Counted from the first letter of the stretch, positions 31,923-41,523 are shown. The stretch is DNA of 64,000 nucleotides from Arthrobacter sp. B2a2-09 (GCF_027587375.1 NZ_JAMXIC010000023.1:21679-85678), one strand, 5' to 3'. A program made the numbers and translations. The notes: generated from the letters alone by a model not told the origin.

Positions 31923-33149
31923 ATGCCTGGCACTCCCCTGCCCAAAATAGCGCTGCCCAAAATGACCCTGCCCAAAATGACGTCCCGCTGTCGGAAGTCC
32001 CTTGCCCTGGTCGCCGCGGCCGCCACCGTTCCGCTGGTACTCACCGGCTGCACCGACAACGCAAAGACTCCAGGCTCCAGCGCCTCCGCCGGACCGATCC
32101 AGGTGTCCAGCACCAAAACCGAGTGCAAGGTTTCCACCGGAAGCGTCCCCAGCGGCAACCTGAGCTTCGCCGTCAAGAACGAAGGCACGGAAATCACCGA
32201 GTTCTACCTCCTCGCCGAGGACGGCTTGCGGATCGTCGGCGAAGTGGAGAACATCGGTCCCGGACTGACCCGCAACCTGGTGGTCACAGCTTCCGCGGGC
32301 AAGTACACCACCGCGTGCAAGCCCGGCATGCAGGGCGACGGGATCCGTGCCGCTTTTGAGGTCACGGATTCCGGAAACAAGACCGGCGTCGACGCCGATT
32401 TCCAGAAGCTCGTGGACACCGGCGTCCAGCAATACACGGCGTACGTCAAAGACCAGACCGAGCAGCTCGTGACCGGCACCAAGGCCTTCGCTGATGCCTA
32501 CGCCGCGGGGGACGCGACAAAGGCCCGCGAGCTCTACGCCGCAACCCGCATGCACTGGGAGCGGATCGAACCCGTCGCGGAATCCTTCGGCGACCTCGAC
32601 CCCAAGCTCGACGCCCGCGAAGCCGACCTTGAGCCCGGCCAGGATTGGACCGGCTGGCATCGCGCGGAGAAGGACCTCTTCCCGCCGACAGGTTACACGG
32701 CCCTGACGGCCACCGAACGGACCAAGATCGCCACGCAGCTCGTCTCCGATACCGAGGAGCTCGGCAAGCGCACCCGCACGGTGGTGCTCTCCGCGGACAA
32801 GCTCGGCAACGGCGCCAAGGAACTCCTGGACGAAGTTGCGCGAGGCAAGGTCACCGGCGAGGAAGAAATCTGGTCCCACACTGACCTCTGGGACTTCCAA
32901 GCCAACGTCGACGGCGCCCGGATCGCGTTCGAAAACCTCAAGCCCGCGCTCGCGCAGAAAGATCCCGCCCTGGCCACGAGCCTCGACGAGAAGTTCGCTG
33001 CGCTGCAGGCCGAGCTCAAGAAACACGCCAAGGGTGACGGCTTCGCGTACTACAACCAACTCAGCCGCGCCGAGGTCCAGCAGCTCGCCGCACTGGTCGA
33101 CGCCCTGGGAGAGCCGTTGTCCAAGCTCACCTCAGCCGTGGTCCTGTGA
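31923..33149 (+). CDS. efeO: EfeO iron-uptake lipoprotein (cupredoxin + M75 imelysin)
   Basis: 408 residues. A signal peptide ends in the lipobox PLVLTGCTDN, unlike the Tat/Sec soluble form in E. coli. A cupredoxin-like domain spans ~55-150 (TECKVSTGSVPSGNLSFAVK) and the M75 domain ~165-400, with the HxxE-type motif in ATRMHWERIEPVAESFGDLD. It captures iron outside the cell for EfeU. It overlaps the efeB GTG start by 4 bp. The extended N-terminus (repeated LPKMTLPKMT) before the hydrophobic core is unusual. Confidence 0.93.
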   Translation: MPGTPLPKIALPKMTLPKMTSRCRKSLALVAAAATVPLVLTGCTDNAKTPGSSASAGPIQVSSTKTECKVSTGSVPSGNLSFAVKNEGTEITEFYLLAEDGLRIVGEVENIGPGLTRNLVVTASAGKYTTACKPGMQGDGIRAAFEVTDSGNKTGVDADFQKLVDTGVQQYTAYVKDQTEQLVTGTKAFADAYAAGDATKARELYAATRMHWERIEPVAESFGDLDPKLDAREADLEPGQDWTGWHRAEKDLFPPTGYTALTATERTKIATQLVSDTEELGKRTRTVVLSADKLGNGAKELLDEVARGKVTGEEEIWSHTDLWDFQANVDGARIAFENLKPALAQKDPALATSLDEKFAALQAELKKHAKGDGFAYYNQLSRAEVQQLAALVDALGEPLSKLTSAVVL

Positions 33150-34555
33150 GCGGCTGCCCTTTCAACCACGAGCCCGCTGAAGCGCCCGACGGCGGGACCC
33201 CGGCTGCCGCCGTCGGGCCGGCAACCGATCCTGGCACCCCAGCTGGCGCCGTCGGACCCGCCCAGCGCGGGATGGGCGCCAAGCGCGGCATGTCGCGTCG
33301 AGGACTGTTCTCCCTCGCAGGCGTGGGCGGCGCCGGCGCCGTGGCAGGCCTTGCCGCCGGATACCTCAGCCATGATGCTGTTGCCGCAGTGGCCGCGCCG
33401 ACCAGCACCGCAAGCGAGGTGGTTCCCTTCTACGGCGAACGCCAAGCCGGCATCATCACTCCGGCCCAGGACCGCCTCCACATGGCTGCCTTCGACGTCA
33501 CCATTGAGGACCGGGCCGCAGTAATCCAGCTCCTGAAGGACTGGACTGCCGCGGCCGAAGCAATGACCGCCGGCAGCACAACGGGCGCGACTGGCGCCGT
33601 CGACGGCCCCTACGACGCGCCGCCGGAAGACACCGGCGAAGCCCTCGATCTGGCAGCGGGCAAGCTGACGTTGACGTTCGGCTTTGGCCCGGGCCTCTTC
33701 GAAAAGGACGGCAAGCCCCGCTTCGGCTTAGAGGGCCGCCGACCCGACGCCCTGATTGACCTGCCGCATTTCCCCGGCGATGCCCTCGAGGCTGCGCGTA
33801 CCGGCGGCGACATTGTGGTCCAGGCGTGCGCCGACGATCCCCAGGTCGCCGTGCATGCGATCCGGAACCTCGCACGCATCGGCTTTGGCAAGGTGCGCGT
33901 CCGCTGGTCCCAGCTGGGCTTCGGCCGCACTTCCTCCACATCCCGGGCCCAGACAACCGCCCGCAACCTTTTCGGCTTCAAGGACGGCACGGCCAACCTG
34001 AAGGCAGAGGACGCGGCACTCCTCAACGAGCACGTCTGGGCCACCACCGGAACCCGCCAGGGTGAAGCGTGGATGGCTGGCGGCAGCTATCTGATCTCCC
34101 GGCGGATTCGAATGCATATCGAGATCTGGGACAGGACCTCGCTCCGCGAACAGGAAGGGCTGATCGGTCGCACGAAGGGTGCTGGAGCGCCGCTGTCCGG
34201 AGGGGAAGAATTCACGACCCCGGACTTTGGGATCAAGGGCCGCGACGGCGAGCCGTTGATTCCGATCGATTCCCACGTCCGCCTGGCGCACGCGGATCAG
34301 AACAACGGCGTGAAGATGCTTCGCCGCGGATACAAGTACACCGACGGCTCGGACGGACTCGGCCACCTCGACGCGGGGCTGTTCTTCATCGCCTTCGTCA
34401 AGGACCCGCGGACGCACTACGTGCCCATGCAGATGGCCATGGCAAAGAGCGACAAGCTGGCCCTGGAGTACCTCAAGCACACGGGTTCCGGCCTCTTCGC
34501 GGTGCCCCCGGGCATCAAGGCGGGCGGCTTCATTGGTGAGGGCTTGTTCGCATGA
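33146..34555 (+). CDS. efeB: EfeB, Tat-exported DyP-type peroxidase
   Basis: 469 residues from GTG 33146 (4-bp overlap with efeO). A twin-arginine signal (MSRRGLFSLAGVGGAGAV) lies unusually far in (residue ~50), after a Pro/Ala-rich region. DyP hallmarks: GFKDGTANLKAED (catalytic Asp in GxxDG), heme-ligand region RIRMHIEIWDRTSL, and FFIAFVKDPRTHYVPMQMAM. It oxidises Fe2+ or removes iron from heme outside the membrane. Last gene of the operon. Confidence 0.93.
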   Translation: MSGCPFNHEPAEAPDGGTPAAAVGPATDPGTPAGAVGPAQRGMGAKRGMSRRGLFSLAGVGGAGAVAGLAAGYLSHDAVAAVAAPTSTASEVVPFYGERQAGIITPAQDRLHMAAFDVTIEDRAAVIQLLKDWTAAAEAMTAGSTTGATGAVDGPYDAPPEDTGEALDLAAGKLTLTFGFGPGLFEKDGKPRFGLEGRRPDALIDLPHFPGDALEAARTGGDIVVQACADDPQVAVHAIRNLARIGFGKVRVRWSQLGFGRTSSTSRAQTTARNLFGFKDGTANLKAEDAALLNEHVWATTGTRQGEAWMAGGSYLISRRIRMHIEIWDRTSLREQEGLIGRTKGAGAPLSGGEEFTTPDFGIKGRDGEPLIPIDSHVRLAHADQNNGVKMLRRGYKYTDGSDGLGHLDAGLFFIAFVKDPRTHYVPMQMAMAKSDKLALEYLKHTGSGLFAVPPGIKAGGFIGEGLFA

Positions 34556-34607
34556 AGCCGCCCGTCGTCGAACGCGGCATCGGTAGGCTGACTTACGGGA
34601 CCGCTGG

Positions 34608-35477
34608 CTAGGAAAGCGGCCGTCCGGCCATCCGCTCGAGCCGCTCGATGCGCTCACGCATGGGCGGGTGGGTGGCGAACAGCTTGGTCATGGCACCGCC
34701 GCGGAACGGGTTGGCAATCATGAGGTGCGAAGTGTTCACGAGGCGCTGATCCTGTGGCAGCGGCACCTGCTTCACGCCCGCTTCGATCCTGCGGAGGGCT
34801 GAGGCGAGCGCCAGCGGATCGCCGGTGAGCTCCGCGCCGTCGTGGTCGGCGTCGTACTCCCTGGTGCGGGAAATAGCGAGCTGGATCAGCGAGGCGGCAA
34901 ACGGCGCCAGGAGCGCCATGGCGATCATCGCAATCGGATTGGCGTTCCGCCGGTCCCCGCCACCGAAGAAAAGCAGCATCTGGCCCACCGAAGTAATCAC
35001 GCCGGCGACGGCGGCCGCGATGGACGAGGTGAGGATGTCGCGGTTGTAGACGTGCATGAGTTCATGCCCGAGGACGCCGCGGAGTTCGCGGGCGTCGAGC
35101 AAGTTCAGGATGCCTGCGGTGCAGCAGACGGCGGCGTTCTTCGGGTTGCGTCCCGTGGCGAAGGCATTGGGGGTCATGGTGGGAGAAATGTAGATCCGCG
35201 GCATGGGCTGGTTCGCCCGCACGGAGAGTTCCCGGACGATCTGGTACAGCTGCGGAGCCTCCGCCTCCGAAACCGGGAACGCGGCCATGGAGCGGATGGC
35301 GATCTTGTCGCTGTTCCAATATCCATAAGCCGTTGTCGCGATGCCGATGACTGCCATGATCCAGATGGGCGACGCACTGCGGGTGCCCACACCGATCACG
35401 GCACCAAGTCCCAGCAGCACCGCCCAGAGCACACCGAATAGCGCTGCGGTCTTCAGGCCATTGTGATGATTATGCAC
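34608..35477 (-). CDS. htpX: HtpX-type membrane zinc metalloprotease (M48)
   Basis: 289 residues from GTG 35477 (HNHHNGLKTAALFGVLWA). Upstream in-frame starts fall in a palindromic repeat and are rejected. The zinc motif is LGHELMHVYNRD near residue 135, with a third ligand Glu in SRTREYDADHDGAEL. Four hydrophobic segments (two N-terminal, two central). It degrades misfolded membrane proteins. Monocistronic. Confidence 0.93.
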   Translation of the reverse strand: MHNHHNGLKTAALFGVLWAVLLGLGAVIGVGTRSASPIWIMAVIGIATTAYGYWNSDKIAIRSMAAFPVSEAEAPQLYQIVRELSVRANQPMPRIYISPTMTPNAFATGRNPKNAAVCCTAGILNLLDARELRGVLGHELMHVYNRDILTSSIAAAVAGVITSVGQMLLFFGGGDRRNANPIAMIAMALLAPFAASLIQLAISRTREYDADHDGAELTGDPLALASALRRIEAGVKQVPLPQDQRLVNTSHLMIANPFRGGAMTKLFATHPPMRERIERLERMAGRPLS

Positions 35478-35562
35478 TTCACTACTTTCTTGCGGTCTGG
35501 CTTTTGTCTTGCATTGCATGGGTTCTGTTCCGATTAACGCCGACGGCGGCCCGGACGTTCCG

Positions 35563-35629
35563 CCCAACTAGCTCGCATTTAATGTCGTTCTGAGCCGCTA
35601 TAACGACAACAACTGTCAGCTACTTGGGC
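35563..35629. repeat. Palindromic repeat family 2, copy A
   Basis: ~67 bp nested inverted repeat starting CCCAACTAGCTCGC and ending with the degenerate complement GCTACTTGGGC. Inner arms TGTCGTT and AACGACA. Lies between the MFS stop and the htpX start on the same strand. The most diverged of three copies (others 54114, 59499). Confidence 0.85.
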
Positions 35630-35646
35630 GCGGAGTTGAGCCCGGG

Positions 35647-36918
35647 CTAGGGCACCGGGTGGAGGGAATCGTACCGGAGGAATCCGCGCTGCCCGCGCGC
35701 CACGAGCCACGCCAGCACTGCGCAAAGAACGCCGCCGAGGAGCAGCACCCAGCCTTCGCTGAGAACCTTGGTGACACCACCGGCGAGCATGTCCCCCACT
35801 CGCGGACCGCCCGAAACCACCACGATGAACACGCCTTGCAACCGTCCCCGCATGTGGTCCGGAGTGGCCGATTGCAGGAAGGTGGTGCGGAAGACCGCGC
35901 TGACGGAGTCCGAGATCCCGGCAAGGGCACAACACATAGCCGCCGGGATGATCCAGAGTGTCACACCGTCGCGCCCGGTGTCCCCGGCCAGGACCACTAC
36001 CAGGCCGAAAGATGCGATCGAGAAGCCCCATCCAGCCACGGACCATACCACCGCACTGCCCTGGCGTCGCACCCTCCCCAACGGCCCGGAGAATAGTCCA
36101 GCCAGGAAGGCGCCCACAGCCACGGAGGCGAGCAGCACACCCACGGTGGTATCGCCGCCCCCGATCATGGTGGCTCCGATCGCAGGCATGAGGGCGCGCG
36201 GCTGGGCACAGATCATCGCTATGAGGTCGATGATGAAGGTCATGCGGAGGTTGGGCCGGGTGCCCAGGAAACGGAAGCCTTCGACGACGGAGCGCAGGCC
36301 GGGTGCCGACGCGTTCGCGGCCGCGGGAAGGGCCGGGAGCTTGAAAAGGCTCCACAGCGCGAAGGCGAAGCTCAGGGCATCGATCGTGTAGGTCCAGCCA
36401 AAACCGCTCGAAGCAACCAGCACACCGGCCAGCAGGGGTCCAGCCGTCATGGAAATGCCCATGTTGAGCATGCTCAAGGCGTTGGCGGCGGGCAGCAGTT
36501 CCTTGCGGACCAGCAAGGGAATGATGGCACTGCGTGCCGGCGCGTTGATACCTTGCGCGCCGCTCTGGATCGCGACGAGGACGAACAGGATCCAGACATT
36601 GTTCAGCTCGAACCACGCTTGGAGGGCCAGTGCCACGCTGCAGGCCCACAAAACGAGGGACGCAACAATGGCAACTTTCCGCCGGTCGTAGGCATCCGAA
36701 AGGGCGCCGCCAAACAAACCCGCAATCACCAGCGGAACCAGGGCAAAGATACTGAGCAGGCCCACGTAGAGGCTCTGCTGGGTGATGCTGTAGACCTCGA
36801 GGCTCACGGCAACCAGGGTCAGCTGGGATCCGACCATCGAGACCGAAGACCCCAGCCAGAGGCGGCGGAATGCGGGGCTTTCGCGAAGCGGGGTCATGTC
36901 AGCCAGGAGTTTTGCCAC
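35647..36918 (-). CDS. MFS exporter, EntS-like (possible siderophore exporter)
   Basis: 423 residues, twelve helices. N-terminal RESPAFRRLWLGSSVSMVGS and GLFGGALSDAYDRRKVAIVA are typical of the EntS/MFS_3 drug and siderophore exporter group. It is divergent from the Fur-family regulator and shares an intergenic region with an iron-box-like half-site and a Fur/PerR palindrome. Substrate not known; siderophore export is an inference from context and family. Confidence 0.8.
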   Translation of the reverse strand: MAKLLADMTPLRESPAFRRLWLGSSVSMVGSQLTLVAVSLEVYSITQQSLYVGLLSIFALVPLVIAGLFGGALSDAYDRRKVAIVASLVLWACSVALALQAWFELNNVWILFVLVAIQSGAQGINAPARSAIIPLLVRKELLPAANALSMLNMGISMTAGPLLAGVLVASSGFGWTYTIDALSFAFALWSLFKLPALPAAANASAPGLRSVVEGFRFLGTRPNLRMTFIIDLIAMICAQPRALMPAIGATMIGGGDTTVGVLLASVAVGAFLAGLFSGPLGRVRRQGSAVVWSVAGWGFSIASFGLVVVLAGDTGRDGVTLWIIPAAMCCALAGISDSVSAVFRTTFLQSATPDHMRGRLQGVFIVVVSGGPRVGDMLAGGVTKVLSEGWVLLLGGVLCAVLAWLVARGQRGFLRYDSLHPVP

Positions 36919-37004
36919 CGTCCAACCCTACCCACCAACCCGTCCGCCCTCCCGGAGCGCCGCGTACGGCGCCGTCCGGGCCGCCGTCGGCGGGTTCATC
37001 CGAA

Positions 37005-37040
37005 GTTAGCCTCACCTTATTGTGAAGTACTCATAATAAG
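37005..37040 (+). promoter_or_regulatory. Fur/PerR-type palindrome plus DtxR-like half-box
   Basis: A 25-bp near-palindrome at 37016-37040 has arms CTTATT and AATAAG with GTACT at the centre and lies 15 bp before the Fur-family start, as in autoregulated furA/catR-katA operons. GTTAGCCTCACCTTA at 37005-37019 matches one side of a DtxR box at most positions and overlaps it. Confidence 0.6.
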
Positions 37041-37055
37041 TGCTTCAATGGGCGT

Positions 37056-37547
37056 ATGGCAGATCACACGGCAGACCAGGAAGCGTGGGCTTCCGCCCTG
37101 CATTCCCACGGACGCCGCGTGACCAAGCAGCGTCTTGCAGTTCTTGCCGCCGTTCAGCACAATCCACATTCCCCCGCCGAAGGCATCCTGGCTGCCGCAC
37201 GCAAGGATCTTCCCGAACTGACAGCGCAGTCTGTTTATGTGGTGCTGAGCGACCTCACGGACCTACAGATGTTGCGACGGTTCGAACCGCCCCACTCTCC
37301 CGCGCTGTACGAGACACGTGTGGGCGACAACCACCACCACGCCGTCTGCATCAGTTGCGGCCGGGTGGAGGATGTCGACTGCGCCGTAGGCCATGCCCCC
37401 TGCCTCACCCCGCACTGGGATGAGCACTCCAAACCCATGACCATCCAGATCGCAGATGTCCTGTACCAAGGCATCTGCCAGGACTGCCAGGCCAAACAAC
37501 AGCTTCCTACTCAAACGCAAGTAACCCACGAAATAGGAGAACGATGA
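37056..37547 (+). CDS. Fur-family regulator (peroxide-sensing, catalase-linked)
   Basis: 163 residues. Winged helix ~10-85 (RRVTKQRLAVLAAVQHNPHS, TAQSVYVVLSDLTDLQMLRR). Metal site: GDNHHHAVCISCGRVEDVDC, with a second CxxC in GICQDCQAK forming the structural zinc site. The downstream gene is katA, with an ATGA overlap, so it is probably PerR/CatR-like, releasing its operator on peroxide oxidation of His residues, rather than an iron-homeostasis Fur. Confidence 0.88.
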   Translation: MADHTADQEAWASALHSHGRRVTKQRLAVLAAVQHNPHSPAEGILAAARKDLPELTAQSVYVVLSDLTDLQMLRRFEPPHSPALYETRVGDNHHHAVCISCGRVEDVDCAVGHAPCLTPHWDEHSKPMTIQIADVLYQGICQDCQAKQQLPTQTQVTHEIGER

Positions 37548-39028
37548 CCGCGAACATCTCGACCACCCAGTCGGGCGCACCCGTCACCTCGGACGCGCAT
37601 TCCAAGTCCGTTGGCGCCGACGGTGCCATCATCCTGACCGACCACTACCTGGTGGAAAAGCTCGCTCAGTTCAACCGCGAGCGCGTCCCGGAGCGTGTTG
37701 TCCACGCCAAAGGTGGCGGCGCTTTCGGTACCTTCAAGACTTCCTCGGACGTTTCCAAGTACACGAAGGCAGCTTTCCTGCAGCCGGGCGTCGAGACGGA
37801 CATGCTCATCCGTTTCTCCTCCGTTGCAGGTGAGAACGGCTCCCCGGACACGTGGCGCGACCCCCGCGGCTTCGCCGTCAAGTTCTACACTTCAGAGGGC
37901 AACTACGACCTCGTGGGCAACAACACCCCGGTGTTCTTCATCCGCGACGGCATCAAGTTCCCGGACTTCATCCACTCCCAGAAGCGGCTCCCGGGCACCC
38001 ACCTGCGCGACGCCGACATGCAGTGGGACTTCTGGACCCTCTCCCCCGAGTCCGCACACCAGGTCACTTGGCTCATGGGCGATCGTGGCCTGCCGGCTTC
38101 CTGGCGTGAGATGCAGGGCTACGGCTCGCACACCTACCAGTGGATCAACGCCGAGGGCGAGCGTTTCTGGGTCAAGTACCACTTCAAGTCCAACCAGGGC
38201 GTCAAGAGCATGTCCGGCGACCAGGCTGAAGAGCTGGCCGGCTCGGATGCGGACTTCTACATCCGCGACCTCCAGGAGAACATTGCCGCCGGCAACTTCC
38301 CGTCCTGGGAACTGCACGTTCAGGTCATGCCTTACGAGGACGCCAAGACCTACCGCTTCAACCCGTTCGACCTCACCAAGGTGTGGCCGCACGCGGACTA
38401 CCCGCTGATCCACGTGGGCACCATGGAGCTCAACAAGAACCCGGAGAACTACTTCGCGCAGATCGAGCAGGCCACCTTCGCGCCGTCGAACTTCGTTCCG
38501 GGTATCGCTGCCTCACCGGACAAGATGCTGCAGGCCCGCATCTTCTCCTACGCTGACGCACACCGCTACCGTGTGGGCACCAACCACGCCCAGATCCCGG
38601 TGAACCAGCCGAAGAACCAGGTCAACAACTACAGCCAGGACGGCGCGGGACGCTACCTGTTCAACGCTCCTTCGGTTCCGGTCTACGCACCGAACTCCGT
38701 GGGTGGCCCGGCTGCTGTTGAGCCGCAGAACCCCGCCGGTGGCTGGGAGAACGACGGCGAGCTGACGCACTCCGCGCACTCCCTCCACGCCGAGGACGGC
38801 GACTTCGTTCAGGCCGGCGCGCTGTACCGCGAGGTCTACGACGACGGCGCCAAGGCCCGCCTGCTGGAGACCATCACTGGCGCCGTGGGTGGCGTCAAGA
38901 GCGCCGACATCAAGGAACGCGCCATCCAGTACTGGATCAACGTCGATGCTGAACTCGGTGCCAAGCTGCGCGCCAACCTCGGCGCAGGCGAAGGCGAGTC
39001 GGCTGCAGAGGCAGCCAACAAGCTGTAA
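37544..39028 (+). CDS. katA: Monofunctional heme catalase
   Basis: 494 residues, small-subunit catalase. Distal His in VPERVVHAKGGGAFGTFK, distal Asn in FYTSEGNYDLVGNNTPVFFI, and proximal Tyr in RIFSYADAHRYRVGTNHAQI. It disproportionates H2O2. Coupled to the Fur-family regulator by a 4-bp overlap and followed by a strong terminator, giving a two-gene peroxide-response operon. Confidence 0.97.
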   Translation: MTANISTTQSGAPVTSDAHSKSVGADGAIILTDHYLVEKLAQFNRERVPERVVHAKGGGAFGTFKTSSDVSKYTKAAFLQPGVETDMLIRFSSVAGENGSPDTWRDPRGFAVKFYTSEGNYDLVGNNTPVFFIRDGIKFPDFIHSQKRLPGTHLRDADMQWDFWTLSPESAHQVTWLMGDRGLPASWREMQGYGSHTYQWINAEGERFWVKYHFKSNQGVKSMSGDQAEELAGSDADFYIRDLQENIAAGNFPSWELHVQVMPYEDAKTYRFNPFDLTKVWPHADYPLIHVGTMELNKNPENYFAQIEQATFAPSNFVPGIAASPDKMLQARIFSYADAHRYRVGTNHAQIPVNQPKNQVNNYSQDGAGRYLFNAPSVPVYAPNSVGGPAAVEPQNPAGGWENDGELTHSAHSLHAEDGDFVQAGALYREVYDDGAKARLLETITGAVGGVKSADIKERAIQYWINVDAELGAKLRANLGAGEGESAAEAANKL

Positions 39029-39039
39029 CAACGTCCACA

Positions 39040-39086
39040 AACGAAGCGACCCCGCCGCGGAATCTCCGCAGCGGGGTCCCTTCGTT
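39040..39086 (+). terminator. katA terminator
   Basis: Long hairpin AACGAAGCGACCCCGC...GCGGGGTCCCTTCGTT around ATCT, with one mismatch region, 12 bp after the katA stop. Confidence 0.8.
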
Positions 39087-39156
39087 TAACCGGGATTATC
39101 CACATAGCGCATTTCGGCTCTGGTCAGGCTTGTGCGGCCGTCCATAGGATCCTTTC

Positions 39157-39792
39157 ATGAGCACATTTACCGGGATCCCCGCCGCAGCCATTGAGTTCTA
39201 TGCCGAGCTTGAAGAGAACAACAACCGCGAATGGTGGTTGGCGCACAAGGACATCTACGACGCATCCATCAAGGAGCCCCTATCGCTTCTGCTTGCCGAG
39301 TTGGAGGACGAATTCGGTCCGTCCAAGATTTTCCGCCCTAACCGGGACGTCCGGTTCTCGCCCGACAAATCGCCCTATAAGACGGCGCAAGGTGCCTTCG
39401 CCGCCACCAAGGAAGGCACCGGCTTCTATGTCCAACTGAGCGCCGAAGGACTGCTCATCGGCGGCGGTTGCCACGCGTATTCGCCCGCCCAGATCAACCG
39501 CTTCCGCGCGGCTGTTGATGCGCCCGCCAGCGGCGAAGCCCTACAGCAGATCGTTGACGCAGTAGCAGCCGCGGGGTTTGCGATCGAGGGCGAAAAACTG
39601 AAGACTGTGCCGCGTGGATTCGACAAGGACCATCCCCGGGCTGAACTGCTCAAACACAAGTCCTTGTCCGCGGGTGTCGAGTTAGGCGAGCCCGCGTGGT
39701 TGTCCACGCCCGAAGCCAGGAAGGAAATCGCTGCCCGCTGGGAGAAATTGCGGCCGCTGGTCGAGTGGATGAGCGAGCACGCCGCGCCCTGA
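39157..39792 (+). CDS. DUF2461-family protein
   Basis: 211 residues with the family's opening FYAELEENNNREWWLAHKDIYD and IFRPNRDVRFSPDKSPYKTA near residue 60, then GFYVQLSAEGLLIGGGCHAY. DUF2461 (TIGR02453) proteins are widespread, cytoplasmic and of unknown function. Complete, monocistronic and flanked by terminators on both sides. Confidence 0.9.
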   Translation: MSTFTGIPAAAIEFYAELEENNNREWWLAHKDIYDASIKEPLSLLLAELEDEFGPSKIFRPNRDVRFSPDKSPYKTAQGAFAATKEGTGFYVQLSAEGLLIGGGCHAYSPAQINRFRAAVDAPASGEALQQIVDAVAAAGFAIEGEKLKTVPRGFDKDHPRAELLKHKSLSAGVELGEPAWLSTPEARKEIAARWEKLRPLVEWMSEHAAP

Positions 39793-39811
39793 TCGCCGCC
39801 AATCAACAGGA

Positions 39812-39841
39812 AACCCCCTCGGGCTGGAGCCCAAGGGGGTT
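39812..39841. terminator. Bidirectional terminator
   Basis: AACCCCCT-GGGCT and AGCCC-AGGGGGTT arms around GG, between the convergent DUF2461 and permease genes. Confidence 0.8.
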
Positions 39842-39857
39842 CACCGGATCCCGCGCG

Positions 39858-41411
39858 CTAGACCTTCGTGAGATGCTCGCTGTCCTCGCCGCTCTTGTCG
39901 GAGACAGCGGCTTTCCCGGATACCGCGGCCTTCGCCGAAGCGAACTTCTCGTTCAGGCGGGAGTGGCGCTGACCGTAGGCAAAGTAGATGGCAAGTCCGA
40001 TTGCCAGCCAGATGGCGAAGAAGATCCAGGTCTCCACGGCCAGGTTTGTCATCAAGTAGACGCACAGGACGGCCGAGACCACCGGAAGCACCTTGCCGAA
40101 CGGAACCCGGAAAGCCGGCTTCAGATCCGGCCGCTTCTTACGCAGGACCAGGATGCCCAGGCTCACCATGACGAAGGCGGAGAGGGTACCGATGTTGATC
40201 ATTTCTTCCAGAAGATCCACGTTGGTCAGACCGGCGACGATTGCCACGGCAGCGCCACAGATGATCTGGAGGCGGACCGGCGTCGAACGCTTCTCGCTCG
40301 TCTTGGACAGCGCGCGCGGAAGCAGGCCGTCGCGGCTCATGGCAAGGACCACGCGGGCCAGGCCCATGAGCAGCACCATGATGACGGTGGTCAAACCGAT
40401 CAGGGAGCCAAAGGCAATGACCTTGGCCGCGTCGGTGTTTCCAACCGCCTCGAAGGCCGTGGTCAGGGTGGGGTTCTTGGCTTCGGCGAGTTGTGTGTAG
40501 GACACCATGCCGGTCAGGGCAAGGGAGACCAGGATGTACAGCAGCGTCACGAGCGCCAGTCCGCCGAAGATGCCCCGGGGCAAGGTCTTCTGCGGGTTCT
40601 TGACCTCTTCCGCAGAGGTGGCAACCACGTCGAAGCCGATGAAGGCAAAGAACACCAAGGCTGCGCCGGCAAAGATACCCAGCGTTCCGTACTGCGCCGG
40701 GACCGCCCCGGTGAGGAAGCCGAAGAAGGACTGCTTCATCACATCCGCACCGTCGGTGCCCCCGGTAGGCTGCGATGCCGGGACAAAGGGCGTGTAGTTG
40801 GAGAACTTCACGTAGGTGAAGCCGACAACAATCACGAACAGCACCACGGCGATCTTGATCAGCGTGAAGACGTTGCCTACGCGGGCGGAGAGCTTGGTAC
40901 CGAGCACGAGGAGCGCCGTGAAGATGGCGACAATCAGGAAAGCGCCCCAATAGAGATCCACACCGGCGATGTTCAAGGCCGGAGGCATATCCACGCCCAT
41001 GAGCCCGAACACTTTGCTCAGGTAGATGCCCCAGTACTTGGCGATGACGGCAGCAGCCGTAAACAGTTCAAGGATGAGGTTCCAGCCAATGATCCAAGCA
41101 AGGACTTCACCCATGGTGGCGTAGGTGAAGACGTAGGCGGACCCGGCGACCGGGATCGCGGTAGCGAATTCGGCGTAGCACATGATGGCCAAGGCACACG
41201 TGACGGCCGCGACGGCGAAGGAGATCGTCACGGCGGGGCCGGCAAAATTCGCGGCGGCCTTGGCGCCGACGGAGAAGATCCCAGCACCGACGGCAACGGC
41301 GACGCCCATGATCATCAGATCCCAGGTGCTGAGGGAACGCTTGAGCTTGCGTCCGGGCTCATCGGCGTCCGCAATGGACTGCTCGATCGATTTGGTCCGG
41401 AAGAGGTTCAT
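39858..41411 (-). CDS. APC-family amino acid permease
   Basis: 517 residues from ATG 41411 (a GTG four codons upstream is possible). Twelve to fourteen helices. APC signatures: LMIMGVAVAVGAGIFSVGAK at helix 1, AFIGFDVVATSAEEVKNPQK at helix 6, and GLTTVIMVLLMGLARVVLAM. Belongs to the YfnA/CAT-like permeases for neutral or cationic amino acids. No biosynthetic or catabolic partner adjoins. C-terminus Ala/Lys-rich, cytoplasmic. Confidence 0.9.
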   Translation of the reverse strand: MNLFRTKSIEQSIADADEPGRKLKRSLSTWDLMIMGVAVAVGAGIFSVGAKAAANFAGPAVTISFAVAAVTCALAIMCYAEFATAIPVAGSAYVFTYATMGEVLAWIIGWNLILELFTAAAVIAKYWGIYLSKVFGLMGVDMPPALNIAGVDLYWGAFLIVAIFTALLVLGTKLSARVGNVFTLIKIAVVLFVIVVGFTYVKFSNYTPFVPASQPTGGTDGADVMKQSFFGFLTGAVPAQYGTLGIFAGAALVFFAFIGFDVVATSAEEVKNPQKTLPRGIFGGLALVTLLYILVSLALTGMVSYTQLAEAKNPTLTTAFEAVGNTDAAKVIAFGSLIGLTTVIMVLLMGLARVVLAMSRDGLLPRALSKTSEKRSTPVRLQIICGAAVAIVAGLTNVDLLEEMINIGTLSAFVMVSLGILVLRKKRPDLKPAFRVPFGKVLPVVSAVLCVYLMTNLAVETWIFFAIWLAIGLAIYFAYGQRHSRLNEKFASAKAAVSGKAAVSDKSGEDSEHLTKV

Positions 41412-41523
41412 AGAAGAGTCCACAATCTTGATGAGGTGGTAGAAACAGACTCATCAAGAGTAGTGTCCAGCCAATGGACTCCCACATTTGTCCCACATCG
41501 CGAGACGCAAGAACCGCCTATCT

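Noticed and set aside
31719..33059. 446-residue frame opposite efeO
   Set aside because: Antisense shadow of efeO; no ribosome site or recognised domain.
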